9,537 nt of DNA from Albidovulum sp. (GTDB lineage Bacteria; Pseudomonadota; Alphaproteobacteria; Rhodobacterales; Rhodobacteraceae). The notes beneath the pieces are model-generated. The model had not been told where the DNA came from and did no database searches. It worked only from the letters and a program-made list of their open reading frames with translations. Positions 1 to 6,784 of the stretch are shown here, piece after piece. Both the position numbers and the translations under genes were made by a program. The number at the start of each line of letters is the position of its first letter. Positions within the stretch are counted from its first letter, which is position 1. The DNA lies in NCBI GenBank assembly GCA_030837785.1, contig JAUQYA010000121.1, positions 1-9,537 on the forward strand, in the 5' to 3' direction.

Positions 1-48
1 CAGGAGGGCGAGATAGGCCGCGAGGGCGGCGGTCCGGGGTCTGCTCAT
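1..48 (-). CDS. N-terminal fragment of a signal-peptide-bearing protein (partial)
   Basis: Reading the minus strand from the ATG at 48-46 gives 16 codons that run off the window edge: MSRPRTAALAAYLALL. Two arginines followed by an Ala/Leu-rich stretch look like the n- and h-regions of a signal peptide or the start of a first membrane helix. An AAGAGG Shine-Dalgarno-like element lies five bases upstream of the ATG, and a candidate promoter sits further upstream (86-114). The gene is divergent from the ATPase at 183. Nothing visible allows a functional call; an exported, lipo- or membrane protein is the most that can be said. Confidence 0.55.
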   Translation of the reverse strand, partial: MSRPRTAALAAYLALL

Positions 49-85
49 TGCTGCCTCTTGTGCGGAATTGTTCCTAATTTTGGCC

Positions 86-114
86 ACAATAGCCCGGCAG
101 AGTCGCGCTGTGAA
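86..114 (-). promoter_or_regulatory. Candidate sigma-70-type promoter for the leftward gene
   Basis: On the minus strand, TTCACA (114-109; five of six matches to TTGACA) is separated by exactly 17 bases from TATTGT (91-86; four of six matches to TATAAT). This predicts a transcript start near 79 and a leader of about 30 bases before the ATG at 48. The region is locally AT-richer than its surroundings. I found no comparably good pair for the rightward ATPase gene in this intergenic region. The call is motif matching by eye only. Confidence 0.35.
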
Positions 115-182
115 TCCCGAGTTGCGGGCTGCGCGCCAGGCACGCGACCCACCTCCCCGAACCGTCGCGAGGTCCGATCCAG

Positions 183-1493
183 ATGAACATGCAGGTGCCC
201 AACGTCATCGCGCCGCAGCCACCCCGGTCGATCACCGACACCGGCCTTTCGGTCGTGATGATGCGCGACATCCTCCTCAAGACGATGTTCCGGATGAACC
301 TCGAGACGGTATCGGAAATCTCGCGCCAGATCGCCCTGCCGATCCCGGTCGCACAGGAACTGATTGACATGGTGCGCAGCCAGAAGCTGCTGGAGGCGAC
401 CGGCACGCTGCACGCCAACTCCGGCGGCGAGATGGGCTATCAGCTGGCCGATGCCGGCAAGGCGCGCGCGCTCGACGCGCTCAGCCAGTCGGAATACTAC
501 GGCGCCATGCCGGTTCCGCTCGATGTCTACCGCGAGCAGGTCAAGAAGCAGTCGATCCGCAACATCCAGATCACGCGGCAGCGCCTGACCTCGGCGATGG
601 GTCACCTGATCCTGCCCGACGAGCTTCTCGACCATCTCGGGCCCGCCGTCGGCGCCGGCCGCTCGATCCTGATGTACGGGCCGCCGGGAAACGGCAAGTC
701 CTCCATCTCCAACGGCATCCGCGATGCCATCGGCGACAAGATCTACATCCCCCGCGCGGTCGAATACGCCGGCCAGGTCATCACCGTCTACGACCCGATC
801 GTCCATTCCGCCGCGCAGGCCTCCGAGGAAGACCCGACCGCGTTGCGCCGCTCGTCGAACCGCTTCGACAACCGCTATGTGCTCTGCGACCGGCCGACCG
901 TGATCACCGGCGGCGAACTGTCGCTCGACATGCTCGACCTCACCTACAACCCGACGGCTCGGACCTATACCGCGTCCTTGCAGATGAAGGCCACCGGCGG
1001 CGTCTTCATCATCGACGACCTCGGCCGCCAGGCCGAGCCGCCGCAGAAGATCGTCAACCGCTGGATCGTGCCCCTGGAGGAAAACCGCGACATCCTCGCC
1101 CTGCAATCGGGCGAGAAGTTCGAGGTGCCGTTCGATACGCTGGTGATCTTCTCCACCAACTTCCACCCGAACGAGATCTTCGACAAGGCGGCGCTGCGCC
1201 GGATCTTCTTCAAGATCAAGATCGACGGGCCGAACCAGGAGATCTTCCTGAAGATTTTCGCGATGGTCGCGAAGAAGAAGAAGATGCCGCTGGACGAGAA
1301 GGCTCTCATTCACCTTCTCAAGGTGAAATATCCGACCATCAACAATGTCTATGCCAACTATCAGCCGGTCTTCCTCATTGACCAGATGATCGCGATCTGC
1401 CATTTCGAAGGGATTCCCTACCAGATGTCTCCCGAACTGATCGAACGGGCCTGGGCGAACATGTTCGTCCGCGACGAAAAGATCGTGCACTGA
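183..1493 (+). CDS. AAA-type ATPase with N-terminal winged-helix-like region
   Basis: The 436-residue protein has a AAA-like core. It carries Walker A GPPGNGKS (166-173), a hydrophobic Walker B strand VFIIDD (274-279), a sensor-1-like STN (324-326) and an arginine pair in ALRRIFFKIKI (337-347) that could supply an arginine finger. The first ~100 residues look helical and resemble a winged-helix fold (roughly 25-95), so the protein may couple ATP hydrolysis to binding of DNA or a protein partner. No signal peptide or membrane helix is seen, so it is probably cytoplasmic. The ATG at 183 is preceded by GAGG about ten bases upstream; an ATG two codons later (189) is an alternative. The stop overlaps the next gene's start by one base (TGATG). 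From memory, proteins of this type occur as conserved ATPases in alphaproteobacteria, sometimes said to lie near Flp/Tad pilus genes, but nothing here confirms that link. The substrate is unknown. Confidence 0.85.
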   Translation: MNMQVPNVIAPQPPRSITDTGLSVVMMRDILLKTMFRMNLETVSEISRQIALPIPVAQELIDMVRSQKLLEATGTLHANSGGEMGYQLADAGKARALDALSQSEYYGAMPVPLDVYREQVKKQSIRNIQITRQRLTSAMGHLILPDELLDHLGPAVGAGRSILMYGPPGNGKSSISNGIRDAIGDKIYIPRAVEYAGQVITVYDPIVHSAAQASEEDPTALRRSSNRFDNRYVLCDRPTVITGGELSLDMLDLTYNPTARTYTASLQMKATGGVFIIDDLGRQAEPPQKIVNRWIVPLEENRDILALQSGEKFEVPFDTLVIFSTNFHPNEIFDKAALRRIFFKIKIDGPNQEIFLKIFAMVAKKKKMPLDEKALIHLLKVKYPTINNVYANYQPVFLIDQMIAICHFEGIPYQMSPELIERAWANMFVRDEKIVH

Positions 1494-2248
1494 TGTCGGG
1501 CCTCGGAATCGCCGGTTCGGGCCGCGCCGCCCGGACCTTCCTCGCCCGCCTCCGCGCCACGGGATTTGCGCCGCGCCCCGCCGCCGATGACCTGCCCGGG
1601 CTGAAGACGCTCCTCCTCGTGCCGCGCGACATCGGCGAATGCGAGGCGCTCTTGTTCGAGGCCGAGAACTTCGCCCGCAAGGCGCCGGCATTGCAGACCA
1701 TCGTCATCCTCGCCACGCTGTCGCCGCGCTACGTGCGCGCGCTGCGCGGCCGCATCCGGGCCGAGATCGCGCTGGTGGACGCGCCCTTCTCCGGCTCGAT
1801 CCGCGCCGCCGAGCAAGGTGCCCTCACCTTCTTCGTCGGCGGCCGGCGCGAGGACGTGGACCGCATCGCCCCGATCTTCGACCGCCTTGGCGCCAAGGCG
1901 ATCCGCATGGGCGGCTTCGGCGCGGCGATGGCCGCGAAGGTGATGAACGACTTCCTCGCTGCCTCATCGAACGCGATGACACGGATCGCGCTCGACTGGG
2001 CCGAGGCGCAGGGCATCGACGAGGCGCGCCTGCTCGACGTCACCGGCGAGACGCTCGGCGGCCTGGCCGCACCCGGCCATGACGCTGGCGATCACGCCCC
2101 CACCGTGCCGGGAAGCGACGATTGCGTCACCGCCCTTGTCCGCGACGTGGAAATCGCGCTCGACAATGCGCTGGCGGGGGCGCATCTGACGCCGCCCCGC
2201 GCCCTCGAAGACGTGTTTCGCGGCCTCAGGCAGCGCCACCTGCACTGA
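1493..2248 (+). CDS. Short, divergent 3-hydroxyisobutyrate/6-phosphogluconate dehydrogenase superfamily protein
   Basis: The 251-residue protein belongs to the beta-hydroxyacid dehydrogenase superfamily, NAD(P)-dependent oxidoreductases acting on small 3-hydroxyacids. It opens with a glycine-rich loop (GLGIAGSG, 3-10). The substrate-site signature DAPFSGS (96-102) is followed by GALTFFVGG (109-117). The catalytic-lysine helix KVMND is at 149-153 with Lys149 and Asn152 kept. It is shorter than the usual ~290-300 residues. The gap between the glycine loop and the strand KTLLLVP (38-44) is too short for the normal second and third Rossmann strands and lacks the usual cofactor-selecting Asp/Arg. 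The C-terminal helical domain is also reduced. The ATG at 1493 overlaps the ATPase TGA (TGATG), which suggests translational coupling. Substrate, and whether it still binds NAD(P), cannot be told from sequence. Confidence 0.8.
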   Translation: MSGLGIAGSGRAARTFLARLRATGFAPRPAADDLPGLKTLLLVPRDIGECEALLFEAENFARKAPALQTIVILATLSPRYVRALRGRIRAEIALVDAPFSGSIRAAEQGALTFFVGGRREDVDRIAPIFDRLGAKAIRMGGFGAAMAAKVMNDFLAASSNAMTRIALDWAEAQGIDEARLLDVTGETLGGLAAPGHDAGDHAPTVPGSDDCVTALVRDVEIALDNALAGAHLTPPRALEDVFRGLRQRHLH

Positions 2249-2259
2249 CTTGCGCCGAC

Positions 2260-2287
2260 TTGCACGGCGCCCCGCCGCGCCTAGATT
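2260..2287 (+). promoter_or_regulatory. Candidate promoter producing a leaderless helicase mRNA
   Basis: TTGCAC (2260-2265) and TAGATT (2282-2287) are separated by 16 bases, a reasonable sigma-70 -35/-10 pair. Transcription would normally begin 6-8 bases after the -10 element, at about 2293-2295, which is the helicase ATG itself (2294-2296). No purine-rich Shine-Dalgarno precedes that ATG, only GGGG within TTGGGGCC. Together these favour a leaderless transcript and mark the boundary between the ATPase/dehydrogenase pair and the repair operon. Confidence 0.45.
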
Positions 2288-2293
2288 GGGGCC

Positions 2294-4696
2294 ATGCGCC
2301 CCCTGCCCGCCCCCTTCGTCCAATGGTTCGCCGCACGACGCTGGCAGGTCCATCCGCACCAGCAGGCGCTGCTCGACCGCGCCGATGATCCGGCGACGCT
2401 GCTGGTGGCGCCCACCGGTGGCGGCAAGACGCTTGCGGGATTCCTGCCGACACTGGTGGAACTGGCGGCCGGAGATCGCCCCGGCCTGCACACGCTCTAC
2501 ATTTCGCCGCTGAAGGCGCTGGCCGCCGACATCCGCCGCAACCTCCGCCTGCCGGTGGAGGAGATGGGGCTGCCGATCCGCATCGAGGACCGCACCGGCG
2601 ACACCTCCTACACGGCGCGCCGCCGCCAGCGCGCCGATCCGCCGCAGATCCTCATCACCACGCCCGAAAGCCTCGCGCTTCTGCTCAGCTACGAGGATGC
2701 GCCGCGCATTTTCGCGGGCCTCTCGCGGGTGATCGTCGACGAGGTACACGCGCTGGCCGAATCGAAGCGGGGCGACCAGCTCATGCTTGCCCTCGCGCGG
2801 CTCCAGGGTCACGCCCCCGGGCTTCGCCGTGTCGGTCTTTCGGCCACGGTGGAGGACCCCGCCGCCATCGCCCGCTTCCTCGCCCGCCACCCCGATCCCT
2901 GCGCGATCTTCCATGCCGATCCCGGCCCCGATCCCGACATCGCGATGCTGGAGACCGAAACCCCGCCGCCCTGGGCGGGTGGTGGCGGGCGCTACGCGAT
3001 TCCCGAGGTGCTGGCCGAGGTCCGCCGCCACCGCACCACGCTGATCTTCCACAACACCCGCGCGCAGGCGGAACTCTTCTTCCGCGACCTGTGGCTCGCA
3101 AACGACGAGGGCCTGCCCATCGCCATCCACCACGGCAGCCTCGCGCGCGAGGCGCGCGAGCGGGTCGAGGCCGCGATGGTGCGGGGAGAGTTGCGCGCCG
3201 TCGTCTGCACCGGCTCGCTCGATCTCGGCATCGACTGGGGCGACGTCGACCTGGTGATCCAGGTCGGCGCGCCGAAGAACGTCAAGCGGCTGGTCCAGCG
3301 CATCGGCCGGGCCAATCACCGCTACAATGCGCCATCGAAGGCGCTCCTGGTGCCGGCGAACCGCTGGGAGGTCGTCGAATGCCAGGCAGCGCTGGATGCC
3401 GTGCGGGCCCATGACCTCGACGGCGACCCGCGCGGCCCCGGCCCCCGCGACGTGCTCTGCCAGCACATCCTGATCGCCGCCTGTTCCGGGCCCTTCGACG
3501 CTGGCGCGCTTTTCGCCGAGGTCAGAAGTGCGGGGCCCTACGCCGCCCTCACGCAGGCCGAATTCGACGCCTGCCTCGACTTCTGCGCCACCGGTGGCTA
3601 TGCGCTCAGGGCCTATGACCGCTGGCAGCGGCTGATGCTTCGCGATGGCCTCTGGACGCTCCGCGACCCCCGCGCCGCGCGCGACATCCGGATGAACATC
3701 GGCACCATCACCGATTCAGAGATGGTCAAGGTCCGCTGGCAGAACCGGCTCGGCGGCGCCCCCCTCGGCGAGGTCGAGGAAAGCTTTGCCGCGACGCTCA
3801 CGCCGGGTGAGACCTTCCTCATCGGCGGCCAGGTCGTCCGCTTCGTCTCCTTGCGCGAAATGGCGCTGGAGGTCGCGCCCGCGCCGGGACGGGAGCCGAA
3901 GATCGCCGTCTATTCGGGCACCAAGTTCTCCACCTCGACGCAGCTTTCCGACCGCATCCTGCGGATGCTGGTGGCGACCGACTGGCCCGCCCTGCCCCGG
4001 GCCACGGCCGAATGGCTGGCGCTCCAGCGCGAGGTGTCGCGGCTGCCCCGCCGCGACCGCCTTCTGGTCGAGACCTTCCCCGCCGAGGGCCGGGCGCATC
4101 TCTGCGCCTACGGCTTCATGGGGCGGGCGGCGCAGCAGACGCTCGGGCTTCTCCTGACCAAGCGGATGGAGGACGAAGGGCTGCATCCGCTGGGCTTCGT
4201 CTCGACCGACTACGCGACGCTGGTCTGGGGGCTCGATTCCGTCCCCGATCCGGCCGCCCTCTTTGCCCGCGAGAGGCTGCGCGAGGGGCTCGAGTTCTGG
4301 CTTGCCGGCAACGCGGTGATGAAGCGGACCTTCCGCAGCGTGGCGACCGTCGCGGGCCTGATCCTGCGCAACCATGCCGGCGCGCGGAAATCCGGCAGGC
4401 AGGCCACGTTCTCCTCCGACATCCTCTACGACACGCTCCGCCGCCACGACCCCGACCATCTGCTGCTTCAGGTCACCCGCGAGGAGGCGATGCGGGGGCT
4501 CGTGGGCTTCGGCCGGATCGAGGCGCTTCTCGACCGCGTCGCCGGCCGGATCGACCATGTGGCGCTCCGGCGCGTCAGCCCGCTTGCCGCGCCGCTCTTT
4601 CTGGAACATGGCCGCGTCCCCGTCGAAGGCGCGGCGCGAGAGCGCGTCGTCGAGGAGACTGCCGCGCGCCTCATGGCCGAGGCGGGGCTCGGGTGA
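2294..4696 (+). CDS. Ligase-associated DNA damage response DEXH-box helicase (Lhr-core type)
   Basis: This 800-residue superfamily 2 helicase should translocate on nucleic acid and unwind it using ATP, acting in the cytoplasm in DNA repair. RecA domain 1 has the Q-motif-like HPHQQALL (20-27), motif I APTGGGKT (39-46), motif Ia YISPLKALA (69-77), the TTPESL motif (122-127), motif II DEVH (149-152) and motif III SAT (183-185). RecA domain 2 carries HHGSL (279-283), CTGSLDLGID (305-314) and motif VI QRIGRANHR (335-343). The remaining ~450 residues match the Lhr winged-helix and C-terminal region in length. The length suits the short ligase-associated Lhr subfamily (TIGR04121, name from memory) rather than the ~1500-residue long Lhr. 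The next gene is its usual partner pdeM, which supports the subfamily call. The chosen ATG lies directly upstream of the conserved N-terminus. It has no SD and sits at the predicted transcript start. Confidence 0.93.
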   Translation: MRPLPAPFVQWFAARRWQVHPHQQALLDRADDPATLLVAPTGGGKTLAGFLPTLVELAAGDRPGLHTLYISPLKALAADIRRNLRLPVEEMGLPIRIEDRTGDTSYTARRRQRADPPQILITTPESLALLLSYEDAPRIFAGLSRVIVDEVHALAESKRGDQLMLALARLQGHAPGLRRVGLSATVEDPAAIARFLARHPDPCAIFHADPGPDPDIAMLETETPPPWAGGGGRYAIPEVLAEVRRHRTTLIFHNTRAQAELFFRDLWLANDEGLPIAIHHGSLAREARERVEAAMVRGELRAVVCTGSLDLGIDWGDVDLVIQVGAPKNVKRLVQRIGRANHRYNAPSKALLVPANRWEVVECQAALDAVRAHDLDGDPRGPGPRDVLCQHILIAACSGPFDAGALFAEVRSAGPYAALTQAEFDACLDFCATGGYALRAYDRWQRLMLRDGLWTLRDPRAARDIRMNIGTITDSEMVKVRWQNRLGGAPLGEVEESFAATLTPGETFLIGGQVVRFVSLREMALEVAPAPGREPKIAVYSGTKFSTSTQLSDRILRMLVATDWPALPRATAEWLALQREVSRLPRRDRLLVETFPAEGRAHLCAYGFMGRAAQQTLGLLLTKRMEDEGLHPLGFVSTDYATLVWGLDSVPDPAALFARERLREGLEFWLAGNAVMKRTFRSVATVAGLILRNHAGARKSGRQATFSSDILYDTLRRHDPDHLLLQVTREEAMRGLVGFGRIEALLDRVAGRIDHVALRRVSPLAAPLFLEHGRVPVEGAARERVVEETAARLMAEAGLG

Positions 4697-4725
4697 TCGC
4701 CCCGGCCCCCCGTGCCTGTCGGGCG

Positions 4726-4778
4726 GGAGGAAAGGAGAGTTGCGTTTCCGCCACCGCCGGGGCAGGAACAGGCCATGA
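4726..4778 (+). promoter_or_regulatory. Strong SD plus possible 12-codon leader ORF overlapping the pdeM start
   Basis: In the 78-base gap between helicase and pdeM, a very strong SD run (GGAGGAAAGGAGAG, 4726-4739) is not followed by a start codon in the pdeM frame. A TTG at 4740, nine bases after the GGAGG core, would open a 12-codon frame (LRFRHRRGRNRP, with the first residue read as fMet). It ends at TGA 4776-4778, overlapping the pdeM ATG as ATGA. This could be a translated leader that delivers ribosomes to pdeM. Alternatively the SD may act at a distance or be fortuitous. Confidence 0.25.
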
Positions 4779-5446
4779 ACGCATATGCTTTCGATCTGGC
4801 CGGGGCACGGCTTTCGGCGCTGCCGTCCGGGGCGCTCTTCTGGGCCGGGGAAAGCTGCCTTGTCGTCTCGGACCTGCATCTTGGCCGGTCGGGGCGTTTC
4901 GCCCGCCGGGCCGGCGCGCTCCTGCCGCCCTACGAGGTCGAGGAGACGCTGGCGCGGCTCGATGCCGACATCGCCGGCCGGGCGCCGCGGGTGGTGATCT
5001 GCCTCGGCGACAGTTTCGACGACCCCGAGGCAGGGACGCTGGACGAACGCGCCGCGCTCTGGCTGGCGCGGTTGATGGCGGGCCGGCGCTGGGTCTGGAT
5101 CGCCGGCAACCACGATCCCGGCCCGCTGGCGCTGGCGGGCGAGCACCGGGCGGAAATGACGCTTGGCCCCCTGACCTTCCGGCACGAGGCCCGCGCCGGC
5201 GCCGCGGGCGAAGTCTTCGGCGAGGTTTCCGGCCACTACCACCCCAAGGTCAGGCTTGCGGGCGGGGCGATCCGCTGCTTTCTTGTCGACCGGGCGCGGG
5301 CGATCCTGCCGGCCTATGGCACCTATACTGGCGGCCTTTCCGCCGGGCACCACGCGCTTGGCGAACTGATGGGCGAGGGCGCGCTTGCCATCCTGACCGG
5401 CCGGACCTGCCGGCCGATGCCGATGCCACGGGGAAGGAACCGATGA
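4775..5446 (+). CDS. pdeM: Ligase-associated DNA damage response endonuclease PdeM (metallophosphoesterase)
   Basis: The 223-residue calcineurin-like metallophosphoesterase uses two metal ions to cleave phosphodiester bonds and is predicted to act with the Lhr-type helicase in DNA repair. All metal-binding motifs are present in order: SDLHLG (32-37, with D33 and H35), GDSFDD (78-83, with D79), GNHD (111-114) and GHYHPK (153-158, with H154 and H156). No signal peptide is seen. The ATG at 4775 is chosen because AGGA lies about eight bases upstream and the family N-terminus fits. An in-frame GTG at 4712 would add 21 residues rich in Arg and Pro with no SD before it, so it is rejected. The stop overlaps the thioesterase start as ATGA (5443-5446), indicating translational coupling. 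The sequence matches the PdeM family (COG1407/TIGR04123, from memory). Confidence 0.92.
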   Translation: MNAYAFDLAGARLSALPSGALFWAGESCLVVSDLHLGRSGRFARRAGALLPPYEVEETLARLDADIAGRAPRVVICLGDSFDDPEAGTLDERAALWLARLMAGRRWVWIAGNHDPGPLALAGEHRAEMTLGPLTFRHEARAGAAGEVFGEVSGHYHPKVRLAGGAIRCFLVDRARAILPAYGTYTGGLSAGHHALGELMGEGALAILTGRTCRPMPMPRGRNR

Positions 5447-5877
5447 CGGACGCGACGCTGGATGCGGCCATCGCGGCGCGGGTGCGGGACAGTTTCGCCC
5501 GGCAGAACCTGATGGCCACCTTCGGCGCGACGCTGGCCGGGATCGCCCCCGGCAGGGTCGTGATCGAGGCGCCGGTTCGCGACCTCGCCCGCCAGCAGCA
5601 CGGCTTCGGCCATGCCGGCCTGACCTTCGCGCTCGGCGACACCGCGGCGGGCTATGCCGCGCTGACGCTGATGCCGCCCGGCGCCGAGGTGCTGACCGTC
5701 GAGATGAAGATCAACCTCATCGCCCCCGCCGCGGGCGACCGGCTGATCGCCACCGGCCGCGTGGTGAAGGCGGGGCGGCGCCTGACGGTGGTCACCGCCG
5801 AGGTCGAGGCGGAAGCCGGAGGCGCCCGCAGGACCATCGCCCTCCTCCAGGGCACGATGCTCCCGGTCGAGCCTTAG
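5443..5877 (+). CDS. PaaI-family hotdog-fold thioesterase
   Basis: The 144-residue protein has the length and layout of the PaaI-type hotdog thioesterases, which hydrolyse acyl- or aryl-CoA thioesters in the cytoplasm, usually as tetramers. The active-site segment HGFGHAG (53-59) precedes the hotdog helix FALGDTAAGYAA (62-73), with Asp66 in the position of the catalytic acid. The strands VLTVEMKINLIAP (83-95) and GDRLIATGRVVKAGRRLTVV (98-117) are typical. The ATG at 5443 overlaps the pdeM TGA, and GGGAAGGA about six bases upstream, inside pdeM, is a good SD. It is the last gene of the repair operon and stops 3 bases before the converging folD. A DNA-repair role is not evident; co-transcription may be incidental. 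The exact substrate cannot be read from sequence. Confidence 0.9.
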   Translation: MTDATLDAAIAARVRDSFARQNLMATFGATLAGIAPGRVVIEAPVRDLARQQHGFGHAGLTFALGDTAAGYAALTLMPPGAEVLTVEMKINLIAPAAGDRLIATGRVVKAGRRLTVVTAEVEAEAGGARRTIALLQGTMLPVEP

Positions 5878-5880
5878 CCC

Positions 5881-6771
5881 TCAGGCCGTCAGCCCCTCGG
5901 GCTCCGGCAGGCCGTTGGCGCGGCAGCAGGCGGTGAGCGTGTTGGCCAGAAGGCAGGCGATGGTCATCGGGCCGACGCCCCCCGGCACCGGGGTGATCGC
6001 GCCGGCGACCTTCGCGGCGCTCTCGAAATCGGCGTCGCCCACGAGCTTGGTCTTGCCGCCGCGCTCCACCCGGTTGATGCCGACGTCGATCACGGTGGCG
6101 CCGGGCTTCACCCAGTCGCCCGGGATCATCTCCGGCCGGCCCACGGCGGCGACGAGGATGTCGGCGCGCCGGCACACCTCGCCCAGATCCTTCGTGCGCG
6201 AATGCGCGATCGTCACGGTGCAGCTGTCACCCAGCAGAAGCTGCGCCATCGGCTTGCCGACGATGTTCGACCGGCCGACCACCACCGCCTCCAGCCCGGC
6301 GAGCGAGCCGTGGTGATCGCGCAGCATCATCAGGCAGCCCAGGGGCGTGCAGGGCACCATCGCCTTCTGCCCGGTGCCCAGGAGGCCGACGTTGGAGATA
6401 TGGAACCCGTCCACGTCCTTCGATGGCTCGATGGCGTTGATCACGAGGTCGGAGTTCAGATGCTTCGGCAACGGCAGCTGCACGAGGATGCCGTTCACCG
6501 CCGGATCGGCGTTCAGCCGGGCGATCAGCGCCAGCAGCGTGGCCTCGGACGTGTCGGCGGGCAGCTTGTGCTCGTAGGAATTCATCCCCGCCTCGGCCGT
6601 CGACTTGCCCTTGGAACGGACATAGACCTCGCTCGCCGGATCCTCGCCGACAAGGACGACGGCAAGGCCGGGGGTGATCCCGTTTTCTTCCTTCAGCCGC
6701 GCGACATGGCGCGCGACCTCGCCCCGCACCCTCTCGGCGAAGGCTTTCCCGTCGATGATCTTCGCAGTCAT
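5881..6771 (-). CDS. folD: Bifunctional methylenetetrahydrofolate dehydrogenase / methenyltetrahydrofolate cyclohydrolase
   Basis: FolD interconverts 5,10-methylene-THF, 5,10-methenyl-THF and 10-formyl-THF (NADP-linked dehydrogenase plus cyclohydrolase), supplying one-carbon units for purines, formyl-Met-tRNA and C1 metabolism. At 296 residues it has normal family length. All key residues sit at E. coli numbering: Tyr50 and Lys54 in YVRSK, Gln98 in VQLPLP, and Asp121 in KDVDG. PCTP (140-143), the NADP-binding GRSNIVGKP (166-174, Arg167) and the signature PVPGGVGPMT (261-270) are also intact. The start at 6771 is chosen because GAGGAG lies six bases upstream and MTAKIIDGK is the usual N-terminus. 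A 25-residue upstream extension would run into the preceding gene. It lies 10 bases after the divergent folD paralogue, in the same operon as fhs. It is probably the catalytically complete enzyme of the pair. Confidence 0.97.
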   Translation of the reverse strand: MTAKIIDGKAFAERVRGEVARHVARLKEENGITPGLAVVLVGEDPASEVYVRSKGKSTAEAGMNSYEHKLPADTSEATLLALIARLNADPAVNGILVQLPLPKHLNSDLVINAIEPSKDVDGFHISNVGLLGTGQKAMVPCTPLGCLMMLRDHHGSLAGLEAVVVGRSNIVGKPMAQLLLGDSCTVTIAHSRTKDLGEVCRRADILVAAVGRPEMIPGDWVKPGATVIDVGINRVERGGKTKLVGDADFESAAKVAGAITPVPGGVGPMTIACLLANTLTACCRANGLPEPEGLTA

Positions 6772-6777
6772 TCCGGT

Positions 6778-6784
6778 CTCCTCA
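6778..6784 (-). promoter_or_regulatory. Shine-Dalgarno of folD overlapping the stop of the folD paralogue
   Basis: On the minus strand TGAGGAG combines the TGA stop of the upstream paralogue (6784-6782) with the GAGGAG ribosome-binding site of folD (6783-6778), six bases before its ATG. The shared bases imply that ribosomes terminating on the paralogue can reinitiate on folD, coupling the two enzymes' synthesis. This site also decides the folD start. Confidence 0.7.

Noticed and set aside
45..1691. Long minus-strand open frame opposite the ATPase
   Set aside because: Arg/Asp/His/Val-rich antisense translation typical of high-GC genes; the plus strand encodes a motif-complete ATPase. It also has no recognisable domain.
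1964..3466. 500-codon minus-strand open frame opposite the dehydrogenase and helicase
   Set aside because: It spans two real plus-strand genes and the intergenic promoter, with low-complexity shadow composition and no motifs.
3716..5353. 545-codon minus-strand open frame opposite helicase and pdeM
   Set aside because: Shadow of GC-rich third positions; it crosses the helicase-pdeM boundary and has no coherent protein features.
4012..5442. In-frame upstream extension of the thioesterase through pdeM and helicase (apparent 621-codon protein)
   Set aside because: The extension is an alternate-frame reading of pdeM and helicase. The thioesterase family N-terminus and SD place its start at 5443.
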